From Amoebidium appalachense (Eukaryota; Ichthyosporea), in contig CAVNZM010000015.1 in assembly GCA_963693365.1 (NCBI GenBank), positions 4,092,001-4,156,000 on the forward strand: 64,000 nt of DNA. The letters are read 5' to 3'. Below the pieces are notes generated by a model. The model saw only the letters and a program-made list of their open reading frames with translations, searched no databases and was not told the origin of the DNA. Position numbers and translations under genes: made by a program. Shown one piece after another: positions 1 to 27,046 of this stretch (position 1 is the first letter of the stretch; each line of letters begins with the position of its first letter).

Positions 1-39
1 AGTGGTGGTGGTATGTGTGAATGTAATGTGTGCATGTGG

Positions 40-45
<6 letters not shown>

Positions 46-107
<62 letters not shown>

Positions 108-148
108 GTGTGTCCAGAGGCGGGGGGGGGGGGGGAAGGGGGGAGGGG
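46..148. repeat. (GT)n microsatellite followed by G-run
   Basis: About 30 GT units are followed by an interrupted poly-G run at 122-148. The open frames across it (Cys-Val or Thr-His repeats) are artefacts of the repeat. Confidence 0.95.
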
Positions 149-239
149 GGCAGTATAGAATAATATTCAAGAAGGACTCCAAACAAGCCACTCGAGCAAA
201 CCAGAAGCCCCTTGGGCCGCTGGTTTGGGAACAATCATA

Positions 240-2368
240 AATAACACAGCCGCCCGTGGCCTATTTTAAAAGCAGACGACGCCGTCTTTGACAAAGGGAT
301 ACTTAATAACTCTATAGCGGGGGATAGCAGCCAAGAAACCCAGCAGTCGCCTACACTTGCTACGGTGAAGAATACAAAAGTTCACTTCACAGAATCATTC
401 AACCACGACGTGAAAACAATCACCGTTATCAGTGACGATCATGAAAAGTGAATGGTTCCCAATCTTGCACATGTTTGCAAGCATCATGCAGACTCACCTC
501 CTTAACGTTAGCTTCGTTCCCCGCCGTGTTTGTTGGTCCATCCGTACGGTAGCCGTCAGTTGAATAGGAAGACATGTTGATGACTTCCCAAGTTTTTGGC
601 AGCCCCAGCCTAAATAAGGCCCGGAATTGATCTACGGAATTCTTTTAAGAAAAAAGGTCTTGCGTGACATGAGATCTGGCTTCGGGACTTTATGGACTCA
701 GTGTTCGTAGCTTGCTATATAAAACATTCTGCGAAGTAGGCAGCTGCAGGCGGCTTGCTGAGTTCACTGATTGATTGACTGAGTGATACCAAGCCTTGTA
801 CATCTAACTTACGCCATAATACGCATTTCGGACAACTCAGCAGAGATGGTAACATTAGTAACATTAAAAAAAAACTGGTTTGGCAAAATTGAAAGTGAAG
901 TATATGGTGGTGACGTTGTAAAACCTCACTGAACCTGGTCAGTGAGGGAGTATTGCCTTTGCCGTTTGATCTGCCTGCCGAGTGAACTCTTTGAATCCAA
1001 ATCGATGTAAGTCTTAGAGTCAAAGTGAAGTGTCTCCGTCTCCTAGTACTACTAGTATAAATCCCAATGAAGTTTTGAAAGTTCTAAAACTTGCGCAACT
1101 GTTAGATGATACACAGTAAACTACAGACTTGTGAGACTGATGGCTGCCACTACAATCCTTGTCACAAATCTTCAGTTCCAAATTGAAAGGTCACGGCACT
1201 TCTGCAGCAAGTAGGCTACACGATGGAACAAAGACACACCAGCCGCTGAGAGCTGGTCGAATTATAAAGCCAGTCAAACTTGCAAAGTATTTTTCCTAGA
1301 TTTGAAAAACAAAAAGACACTGCGTTTGACTTGTCAATGAAACGACAGCCCAACCGTTCTGCAGCTGACTGTCAGTGAGCGCCGCACTTCGAAGTGAAGG
1401 ACGAAGATCACTATTACTTCAAATGAAAACTCTTAGCTCTACTGCCATCCAAACGACAGGTAGGTCAAGGGTATAAAGAACTATAGATGTACCACACATA
1501 CACCATCAATAAACCATACTAACATTACTATAGTTATGAAGTTGAACAGCAAAAAATGAAAGCCGTGGAACAAACGGAAAAAGCTTTTGTGCATGGCTGC
1601 ATGCCCACGCTCGGAGATCCCGGGCCGGCGGCGAGTCGATCGTTTGAACTTCCACTGAATCGGTGCACCCAATCAGCACGTGCATGTAAAAATTCACATA
1701 TATATATATATATATTTGTGAGAAAAAAATATAATATCGAGTTATTCATTTTTTTGCCTTACTCAATGATTTGTAGGGATATATTGTATTCATATATATA
1801 CTGTTGGTGTTTTCCGGCACCTTCTCAAGGCCCCATAGTTGGTGTTCGCCGCGGCGCGTGGCTGGCGCATGCGTCGGTAAATTGTTTCGTCATATCCACA
1901 CTACAAACTGAGATAAACCGCAGATACACTTGACAGGAGTAGTATGTTATACGAAAAAAAAAATTATACGAACTATTAAAAAGCAAGAATTTTTTTTTTT
2001 TTTGACTGGATTTATTCAAGAATTTAACCGCGCTAATGGATTCCCGTGATCAATATCCACGCTGTTTACTCCCGTGTATTATTCGATGGTGTGTTCCTGG
2101 GTAGGTGTTATTTGGATAGCTTGGATTAATCAGAAAGCCGCTGGTGCCACTTTTGTGCTGAACTTTTTAATCGCAAGCATGTTGATAGGTGTGAGTTTTT
2201 ATGTCGCGTTTTACCTCTTTCCCTACGGGTGTCTGCTACACTGGCTGGCAATGTGAACACTTTAGACTTTTTGTTGAATTCTGTTGGTCGTCACATTGAG
2301 TATTTATTTGATTTTCACACAGTGTTCAGGTATCTCAGTATGCACTTGTTACTGGATAACACGTGAAG
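240..2368. other. no recognisable gene
   Basis: Unique, moderately AT-rich sequence with only short, unconserved open frames and no splice-consistent coding segments that I could join. It has a short (TA)n at 1698-1714. I see no RNA gene. Confidence 0.5.
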
Positions 2369-2378
2369 TTTTTGTCTT
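2369..2378. repeat. target-site duplication of the outer LINE, left
   Basis: 10-bp tttttgtctt; its right partner is at 4154-4163, immediately after the element's terminal CCCCC. Confidence 0.85.
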
Positions 2379-2819
2379 ATATATACTGACCGCCTCAACC
2401 ATATTGCCAAATATGGCACTCGCAAGTGTATAACACCTAAATACATATTACCTTCCTGTAGAACTGGTCTTTCTCTAGCTGATGGTATTATTGATCAATT
2501 ACCACGCTTTTACTGTACACGTGCTATACAGTGGAGATCTAATAAGTATAAGGTGGCATCATTTGCATGCCCAAACAACACACACACACACCAGTTTAAC
2601 CGGTCATGTATCGCCAAATGTAGTTTGATAGACCACATAATACCGCAACACACACACGTCACATTCACAACAGACACCCAGAAAGATAGCCTACCTGTAA
2701 ATTACAACATCCTTGATTTTATACTAAACACGCGTAACTACGACCTGTTTATTAGATGTATTGATTGGCTTGAGAAACACATCACTACAAAATTATAGCG
2801 CACGCGCACACACACACAC

Positions 2820-2870
<51 letters not shown>

Positions 2871-2902
2871 CCAGCTGATACCGAGTGTCCCGAGAGGAGC
2901 CC

Positions 2903-2947
<45 letters not shown>

Positions 2948-3039
2948 GGGGGAACCCCAACTAATTGATTTCTCCTTGTAGTCTTTATGGTGTCTCGTAG
3001 AGAAAGTAAACCCTGATATATAGTCACCACCCGACATCT

Positions 3040-3049
3040 ATGTACGTGA
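3040..3049. repeat. target-site duplication of the nested LINE, left
   Basis: 10-bp atgtacgtga; its right partner is at 4048-4057. Removing 3050-4057 restores a continuous 3' UTR matching the copy at 26100-26275. Confidence 0.9.
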
Positions 3050-3246
3050 GGGGGTTTACGCTGTTTACTCGAGGCAAAGAGAACCAGTCTCAGGTATGGG
3101 GGGGGGGGGGTTTGCTCGGAATATCCCCTCAGCGGTATATCATGATCACGTACATAGATGTCGGGTGGTGACTATATATCAGGGTTTACTTTCTCTACGA
3201 GACACCATAAAGACTACAAGGAGAAATCAATTAGTTGGGGTTCCCC

Positions 3247-3301
<55 letters not shown>

Positions 3302-3334
3302 GGGCTCCCCCTCGGGACACTCGGTATCAGCTGG

Positions 3335-3389
<55 letters not shown>

Positions 3390-4047
3390 TGTGTGTGTGT
3401 GCGCGTGCGCTATAATTTTGTAGTGATGTGTTTCTCAAGCCAATCAATACATCTAATAAACAGGTCGTAGTTACGCGTGTTTAGTATAAAATCAAGGATG
3501 TTGTAATTTACAGGTAGGCTATCTTTCTGGGTGTCTGTTGTGAATGTGACGTGTGTGTGTTGCGGTATTATGTGGTCTATCAAACTACATTTGGCGATAC
3601 ATGACCGGTTAAACTGGTGTGTGTGTGTGTTGTTTGGGCATGCAAATGATGCCACCTTATACTTATTAGATCTCCACTGTATAGCACGTGTACAGTAAAA
3701 GCGTGGTAATTGATCAATAATACCATCAGCTAGAGAAAGACCAGTTCTACAGGAAGGTAATATGTATTTAGGTGTTATACACTTGCGAGTGCCATATTTG
3801 GCAATATGGTTGAGGCGGTCAGTATATATAAAACGAGACATAAGGCTTAGTTTTTCAAGGTGTATGCTTTCATCGGGTCTAGTGTCGTGTGGTATCTTTT
3901 TCCATTTGTTATATTGCGTGATTATCTTGTGATTGTGTACATGTTTAATAAGTAAGTGGCAGTCCAAAGTCACACACACACTATTGCGGGGTTTATTTGT
4001 ATTTGTGCCCAGGGGAGAAGGGGAGAGAGAGGGGAGGAAAGAGGGGA
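3050..4047 (-). mobile_element. nested inverted LINE copy
   Basis: This is a minus-strand copy of the same family, 5'-truncated at 4047 and ending at 3050 with the GTAAACCCCC terminus in its own orientation. It carries 189 codons of the C-terminal ORF (3410-3979, minus), then (CA)n, an A-run and the 3' UTR. It sits in the outer copy's 3' UTR and has duplicated the 10-bp target atgtacgtga (3040-3049 and 4048-4057). Because the two copies are opposed, the locus reads as a ~670-bp-arm inverted repeat (2379-3049 against 3150-3840). Confidence 0.92.
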
Positions 4048-4163
4048 ATGTACGTGATCATGATATACCGCTGAGGGGATATTCCGAGCAAACCCCCCCC
4101 CCCCCATACCTGAGACTGGTTCTCTTTACCTCGAGTAAACAGCGTAAACCCCCTTTTTGTCTT

Positions 4164-6212
4164 CTCAGTATGCCGTGCATACTTGCATATCTTTCCGTCG
4201 AATAAATCCAGTCACAAGAAAAAAGTTTCTAATCAGTACAACGCTCTGTCGCCACAAAATATTCCCCATATACTCAGCTCAGAGCGTTGCTCATCAGCAC
4301 GATTGGAATTTTCTTTTTTTTATACTGACTTTATTGATGTGCTCGTATGTTCGAAGGACACGAAAAAGAGATATCCGAGAGACGATTTTCGAGTCACTGA
4401 AATGAGAAGTAGGCTCACTGGATTTTTTCTTCTTTTTTTTTTTAATGACTTTATTGGAATTTTCACGGATAGTTTCGGAATAGGCGACAGATCGGCAAGC
4501 CCGAAAAGCAGCTAAAAAAAAGGCAAGCAAAGACTTGACAACTCCATATTACTCCCTTCGCACAATTTGTCCAGACATATAGGCATACAATAACTGTCAA
4601 ATGAATTTGTTATACAGCGTTCTTGGGAAGAGTCACCACCAAGGCTCATGAGCACCAGGCGCGTGTGTACCAGCCGCAGCTGCATGTCTAAGGCGCGTGA
4701 GTCGATTCGTTCCAATGGTGATATATTTCAATTTCATCGGCATGTGCCTACATGAAAAACATGTATATTAACCTGTAATTTATTTGCAGCTGCTTCTTAT
4801 AAGTTAATATACACACATTTACAAATTTGTATTTGTGATAAGGACCTTGTTACAATGTTGCAATGTATCAGGTTCTTGTTAGGTTGCGGGGTCCAATCGC
4901 TAAGTCGCTAACCGCATGGCGGCGTGATCAAATAAGATCACGCACCTCATCTGTGTACATGCCACATGGTACTGTAAGTACAGCTGCATACCTTCGGTCA
5001 CACCGTGACCCGGAATCGTACCCCGCGGTCACCACAATCTGGCAGATAATAGAACCAATTGATGAGATATTTTAAACCGTATAGCTCCATTTGTATTCCG
5101 ACATTCATATCCTTACTTTATGTAGGAAAAAAGAGATTAAACACGCATCTAGGTAATTGCACATCGAATTCGAACCGGCTGTATTTTTTGTGTTATCATC
5201 TAGATCTGCAGCATCGTGGGAATTGAGCATCGACCTTGGGCACCATAACATTGATAGTACTAAACACAATAAAAAACCATTATCTGATGTAAAAATTAGT
5301 TTTTTCGGTGAGACATCCTAGCCTCAAACTTTGTGTTACATGTGGTTCGCTTCTATTTATTTATATACACATTAATATTCAGTACTGAAGGCATGCGCAT
5401 ATACTATTCATCAAGTTGGGCGCCGTGACTGATTCTAGCTGAGCGATATGATTGGACATCTCTATGAGAAAGGTCACGCCATGCATGTTAAACCCCCATC
5501 ATTTCTGGGTGCATTCACAAAACAAGCAAAGACTAATATAACAATACAAAAGACAGTTTCCGCACACGATGTATATCTGCGTTATGTAAAGCATCTTAAG
5601 TTTGTTTTTAAGCCTCCTAAAAACTTGAAAAAAAGACTATTCATCCTTATACGACAGTACTAAAGAATACCAGAATTTTTGAAATTTTGTGACATAAAGC
5701 CGAGAAGGGGGTAATCAAGAAACTTAACCCATGGTGCAATACGGCCCGGAAAGTATTTGGCATGCCCACGCACAACAGTTGGGCACGCACACATGCCGAC
5801 GCTCATGACCATAAGGAAAACAAATTCAAAACCAAAATAACCTGATATAACCGCCCTGACACAAACGTAAAAGAGACAAAACCTAATGTATGCTGTCGAT
5901 TTTTTATTTTTGTTTGATGCTGATGAAGTCGAGGGTGCTCAGTGCCACAACGGTGCACATAATCGTCACAGCCTACTCTCCGGCGCAGGCTAGATCATAG
6001 ATATGGCACGCGTTACTACTGGATGGAGCTATACTACTTGTAGGTGTTCGACTTGATCACCAGCACGCGTGCCCAGCCTCCATGTGGTTATATCCCCCTT
6101 GATCTAACTTATTTTTCTTGTTTTGGATATACACATAATCAGCATTTCTGTTATCCCAGCCTGGCTGGCAATCCAATACCCAAGCCCCCCTCCCTCCCCC
6201 CCCCTCCCCCCC

Positions 6213-6243
<31 letters not shown>

Positions 6244-6380
6244 CACACTCCCTCGAAGTCCCCTCCCCCCTCCCCCCCCCCCCCCCCCCTCCTCTCCCCC
6301 CCCCCCTCCCCCCTCCCCTCCTCCTCCTCGCTTGCATGGAAGTGCGTGGTGGTGGTTGTACGTCACAGACATTTACGTTG
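4164..6380. other. no recognisable gene; C-rich microsatellite at the right end
   Basis: Mostly AT-rich unique sequence. The longest plausible ORF (5448-5663, plus, 71 codons) has no recognisable motif. 6183-6330 is a compound C-run/(CA)n tract just downstream of the FKBP stop codon. Confidence 0.5.
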
Positions 6381-10724
<4,344 letters not shown>

Positions 10725-11461
10725 TTTCAACAAGTCACACGGTCACACAGTTGCCAAAGTTTTGGGAGGGCGTGTAACTTTTGATTTTTGCTACTTTCTC
10801 GTTTTTCGTTTTTCCTGAAAGCGTGGCCCGTGACACTATTAGTTAGTTTAGTCACACAAGAACACAAAGGAAAGCCTTCACTCGAACCTCTGTCTCTCCC
10901 TTGGACACACACACAAATCTCTTTCCTCCCTCTCCCCCTCTCTCTCACGTCACACACACACAGCACCTTCGGAAGATCTGCTGTAGATCTGGTAGGCATT
11001 CTTTGTGGTTACGTCTAGACCAATCACACCCATCTATTTTATTAGGAATGTGGTGGTCACAAACACACACCGTGACGCGCACACACTGTTCGAACCCGAA
11101 GTTCCGAACCAACTCCCGAATTTTCGTGACACCAAAGTTTCTGTTGTTTGCTCCAAAAAGTGCATCATAAAATATATGGTGGGAGCTTCAATAGTTGCAG
11201 CCTTTAGCCTATGTTTCAAGCGCTGAAGTCACTTTTTCTTTCTTTACTTCGAATCTGTATCCCACTCTAAATACTTGTGTCCTCATCGCATGGCAACCGA
11301 TTAGTTTCAATTGAATTGTGCATGGGCATTGCGTGAACTGTGTCCTTCACCTCATATCTTTGCAGAGTTGCATTCCAGCTAGCTCGAGACTACAGTCGAT
11401 TAAGTGCTGAGCCTGACCTGTTTTCAAGCACACAGTAGAGTTCTGTGTGCATGTTTTCGAG

Positions 11462-22372
<10,911 letters not shown>

Positions 22373-22535
22373 CTTGTTCCGTTGTATATTCTGTTTTTTT
22401 GTTTTTTTTGCCCCTGTACAAAGGCGGAAAATGAAATGACAAACCGCATACACAAAGCCGCGTTTGTTTTGCCGTCAAGTCGGGCCATTTATGAAAGGCT
22501 GCTTTGAAGCGACGGGACGTTTTTTTTTTTTTTTT

Positions 22536-22566
<31 letters not shown>

Positions 22567-22684
22567 GAGGGGGGGAGGGGGGGGGGAGGGGGGGCTAGAT
22601 CTGTTAAAGACCGTTCCAATGTTGGTTTAAAGTTTTGCCAGCGACAGGGATAAGTGTTTTCCAAGGATTTCTTTCTTTCTTTTT

Positions 22685-22770
<86 letters not shown>

Positions 22771-22948
22771 CGCTTAAAGGCAATCACAATTTGTGCAGAA
22801 CTGTGTTCCATAATTCCTGTAGCATAGTTTTGTTTTTGTTTTTTTTTCCCCTGTTAATTTTTTTGTTTGTTTGTTTTGTATTCTGTTGAATATTTTCACT
22901 ACCTTTTCTGATTGATGCTTTCCCTTTGTCTTGTCTTTTCTCTCTCAG

Positions 22949-23380
22949 CCTCGACCCGAGATAACCAGATTCAATTACCGATTTCTCGAGGTCCGTATTT
23001 CCTCTAATCGGTTCGGTTTGAATCCTCGGATGTTTGGTTTTGCTCTACTATACTCAGTAATAAAAGACTGTGTACTGAACCGCAGTAAGCACAAAAACAT
23101 ATCATTTTACGGTATTTTTGAACTCAAAGCCACTTGTGTTTTCCCTCACAGAGGTTCGCTTACGAATATTGGCGCACCGAAGTCACTCTGATTATTATTA
23201 TTTTTTTTATTTTTTTTGGTCTCTTTACCGCACGGCAAGAATATCTGCGTGTTGCAGGGATACGCTCGGAACCAAGCGAGCAAACGAGCAGCCAATACAG
23301 CCAAGGGTGGTCAGTTAGGGTACTGTCAAAGTCATGGTGGATCCCTTTCCCCCCCCCCCCCCCCCCCCTTCCCCCCCAAT

Positions 23381-23467
<87 letters not shown>

Positions 23468-23652
23468 GCCACCACCACCACCACCACTTCCACCACCACC
23501 CACCTACCCAAGAACGCCCAACATTCGCCCAATAGGCCTCCCTCCTGTCCTCCAATGCTCCTTCTCCTTCCCCACTTCAACCTTCCCCCCCATCCCCCCC
23601 CTCCTCCCCCCTTTCCCCTCCCCCCCCCCCCCCCCCCCCCCCTCCCCCCCCC

Positions 23653-23688
<36 letters not shown>

Positions 23689-23855
23689 CCAACCGTTACC
23701 ACCACTACTTCCCTCCCCCCAGCTGCAGTTCTCTTCATCTATCGTAGTAACCAACTCAATCCCTTTTGCGCTTGCCGCCTTGCACGTTGTGCGTAGTATA
23801 GTATCGAATGACAAGACCCATTGTTTTCTCATCAAGCACCTAACAGCCTGCTTCT
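22949..23855 (+). other. possible further plus-strand exons, unassigned
   Basis: Three segments have exon-like borders: 22949-22990 (acceptor CTCTCTCAG, reading PRPEITRFNYRFLE), one from 23152 (acceptor CCCTCACAG, reading RFAYEYWRTEV, then a very hydrophobic run), and 23729-23855 (acceptor CCCCCCCAG, reading LQFSSSIVVTN to LIKHLTACF, then stop). The first two join in phase 0, but not to the kinase exon ending at 22362 (phase 2). They may be extra 3' kinase exons reached by another splice, or a separate small gene. A C-run and (CA)n lie at 23350-23466. Confidence 0.25.
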
Positions 23856-23959
23856 AAAATGCAAGTTCGTGAGCTCACGTCAGCACATCAAAAAGGCTCT
23901 CTCTGGTCGAAATCTTTTCTTTTGACTTCGGAATCTGTTGTGTGTACAGTAACACCACT

Positions 23960-25943
23960 CCCGCTAGACTAGGTGAGCCCCTGTCTCAAAAGGAAAGCTT
24001 GCGCCGGCTTGCTAGTATGAATCGATTTGGCCGGTGATACCACTGGAGACCCCCTCATAGACTCTGATAAGTATTTCTCGGAACTGTACTTTAAGATAGG
24101 ACCCCCGCTCAGAAACCTATTGTGTGGCCTGTAGACCCATCTATCCCCATAGAATCGATCCTCCCCTTTTTCAGTCCCGATACCATATGGTCTGTGATAT
24201 CTAGTTATAGCTCTAGTAAGTCTTGTGGACCTGATGGACTTCCTGCCGGGTTTCGTAAAATCCTTGTTCCCTCCTACCCACAAAAGGAAAGTGATTGTGC
24301 TATTAAACCTGATCTTACTATTATGTCAAGCTCTCTCTTTTCTTGGTGTGTTAAATGTGGACATGTCCCGTCATGTTGGTTAGATACCTTAGTGATCCCC
24401 ATAGTTAAGAAGGACTCTGAGGGCCCCATATCATCTTTTCGCCCATCTTTTCGCCCCATCACACTAACCCCGGGTTGTTCGTAGATTCTTTGAAGCTTGC
24501 TTAGTAATACTCAGGTTATTTGCACATCACCCTAGGTTTCAATCTATTCTTCACATACACCCATGCCAATCCGCTTTTCGTAAAAACAATTCATGTTATG
24601 TTCAAATAATGGCACTGCACGATTCTATGCTAGTTGGTGCACGATAATTTGGTTTTATTGATTGGAAAACTGCTTACGATTCTGTCTCCCCTGGTCTCCT
24701 ATGGGAAAAGCTTGCTGCACGGGGTGTACCACACTGCATTGGTGTTTTGTTAGAAGCACTCTTGTCTCAAACCTATGGTAGAGCTGTGGTTAATGGGCAC
24801 CTTTCATATGGTTTTGCTCACACTAGAGGTCTCTTGCAGGGTTCATTGCTTAGCCCCTTTTTGTTTAACCTATTTATAGATGATTTGGCTGTCAAGATTT
24901 ATGCCGAAAATGATGACCCTATTAATAACTTTCCGCTCGGCTAAAATTTTTAAAGACACACCCCTCCATCCTTCTATTAGACTTACATTTGTTTGGACTT
25001 TTGTCTTCCTGGCATGTGAATATGGTTTACCCCTTCTCGCCACTTGGATCAAGAAAGGGAGAACTGAAGCGCTGAAACCCTTGGCAAATTTCGTTGAAGC
25101 AGAAGTTGCCTCCTTTCTATCTAACAACTGTTGTAAACCTGGGCCTGTAACGCTCTCGATATATGGTCTGGTCCCAATAGCTGCTAGAGTATCCCATCTC
25201 GCGCTGAAATTCAATAAGCACATAAGCCGCTTAAAGAAGTATTTGCCCTCCCACCCTCTCTTCTCTATCCGACCTGTCCCCTCCTCACCTCTCTCCTCTT
25301 TCCTTCCCTCTCTCTCTCCTTTTCCCCCGGGCACAAATACAAATAAACCCCGCAAAAGTGTGCGTGTTGACTCTGGACAGCCACTTACTTATTAGACATG
25401 TACACAATCACAAGAGAATTACGCAATATAACAAATGGAAAAAGATACCACATGACACCAGACCCGATGAAAGCATACACCTTGAAAAACTAAGCCTTAT
25501 GTCTCGTCTTATATATAATGACCGCCTTAATCATATTGCCAAATATGGCACTCGCAAATGTGTAACACCTAAATACATATTACCTTCCTGTAGAATTGGT
25601 CTTTCTCTAGCTGATGGTATTATTGGTCACATACCACGCTTTTACTGTACACGTGCTATACAGTGGAGATCTAATAAGTATAAGGTGGCATCGTTTGCAT
25701 GCCCAAACAACACACACATACACCAGTTTAAACCGTGACGGTCACGCGAGGTGTATCTTGAAATGTAGTTTGATAGACCACATAATACCGCAACACACAC
25801 ACGTCACAGTAACAACAGATACCCAGAAAGATAGCCTACCTGAAAATTACAACATCCTTGATTTTATACTAAACACGCGAAACTACGACCTGTTTATTAG
25901 ATGTATTGATTGGCTTGAGAAACACATCATTACAAAATTCTAG

Positions 25944-26005
<62 letters not shown>

Positions 26006-26275
26006 GTCACACACACACACACAACCAGCTGATACCGAGTGTCCCAAGGGAGCCCAAAAAAAAAAAAAAAAAAAAAAAAAAAAACGGGGAACCCCAATTA
26101 ATTGATTGCTCTTAGTCTTTATGGTGTCTCGTAGAGAAAGTAAACCCTGATATATAATCATCACCCGACAGCTATGTACGTGATCATGATATACCGCTGA
26201 GGGGATATTCCGAGCAAAAACACCCCATACCTGAGACTGGTCTCTCTTTGCCTCGAGTAAACAGCGTAAACCCCC
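23960..26275 (+). mobile_element. LINE copy with broken reverse transcriptase
   Basis: The longest copy of the LINE family here. Reverse transcriptase blocks are spread over shifted frames: SKSCGPDGLPAGF and SFRPITLTP (24122-24484), FIDWKTAYDSV (about 24650-24690), and RGLLQGSLLSPFLFNLFIDDL (24747-24944). The expected YADD box is missing: after FIDDLAVKIYAEND the frame runs straight into the thumb-like region (24950-25355). The C-terminal ORF (25358-25943), (CA)n, A-run (26056-26084) and 3' UTR ending in GTAAACCCCC at 26275 match the copies at 2379-4153. The 5' end is not defined, since I find no target-site duplication; 23960 is approximate. The copy cannot encode active enzyme. Confidence 0.85.
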
Positions 26276-27046
26276 ATGTATATCTCCTACATGCAGGATC
26301 AAAAATGGTTCCGAACGGTCGGTCCTTTTTTATTATAAGCGACACAGCAGATAGAGACGTGTTTTTTTGATGCAGATTTACGAGAAACAAGCAGCAACAC
26401 GACGTAACGGTTGGTACTACTTTTTTTTTTTTTTTTTTTTTTTTGTACAAATATGGCTATCCCGTGCACGGATCGAAACCTCCGGGAACGAGTGTATGTA
26501 AACCTTTTCCACTAAATAGTACAGACATTCTCTTAAATAGGCTTGAAATACTACGACTGCTTTTAGGGGCAGGAAAAGGGTGAAAACCGATAGAAACGAA
26601 AAGGAAGTTTATTTTCATGTAGTATGGCTGCATATCATTCAAGTTTCATTGCTTGATTTAGATAGTCAAGTATGTGTGTCTCTGAATATTAAATCGAGAA
26701 GTCCGTGAAGATCTATCAAAGGCTGCCAAAATATTTTAATGTCCAATAAAGTTTCAAAGATATCTAAAAATATCCCAAAGAAAAAGAAAAAGAAAAGAAA
26801 AGAAAAAAAAGAAAGCTCTCCATATATTTATATGCATTTACAAGCAAGTCTCCGTGAATGTGGGCCAAACATAACCTTCATATTTTAGTCAACTTCCACA
26901 CAACTCTGCATGGCATACATTATTGGCCAAATGATCCGAACTGTGTCGTCTTGTATTTGAACAACCTTAACTCTCCATAGATATCCATATGATAATCCAA
27001 ACACTTCTTAACCATCGGATTTGTTTTTAAAATTAAGATCATCCAA
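26276..27046. other. no recognisable gene
   Basis: AT-rich intergenic sequence with a T-run at 26421-26444 and an A/G-rich stretch at 26775-26813, downstream of the receptor gene's stop codon. Confidence 0.5.

Larger units (their letters stand above)
2379..4153 (+). mobile_element. 5'-truncated LINE 3' end (outer copy, interrupted)
   Basis: A plus-strand copy of a non-LTR retrotransposon tail covers 2379-3049 and resumes at 4048-4153. It holds the end of the long ORF (about 2380-2798), then (CA)n, an internal A-run, a unique 3' UTR and the terminus GTAAACCCCC. It is flanked by a 10-bp direct repeat, tttttgtctt, at 2369-2378 and 4154-4163, as expected for target-primed reverse transcription. 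The copy at 23960-26275 shows the uninterrupted order and the reverse transcriptase upstream. The middle is split by another copy of the same family. Confidence 0.9.

Noticed and set aside
2074-2256. 60-codon hydrophobic ORF that could be a small membrane protein
   Set aside because: No recognisable motif, AT-rich composition and no support from splice sites or neighbours.
2379-3840. Simple foldback (inverted-repeat) transposon
   Set aside because: The arms are explained by two opposed LINE copies, each with its own target-site duplication.
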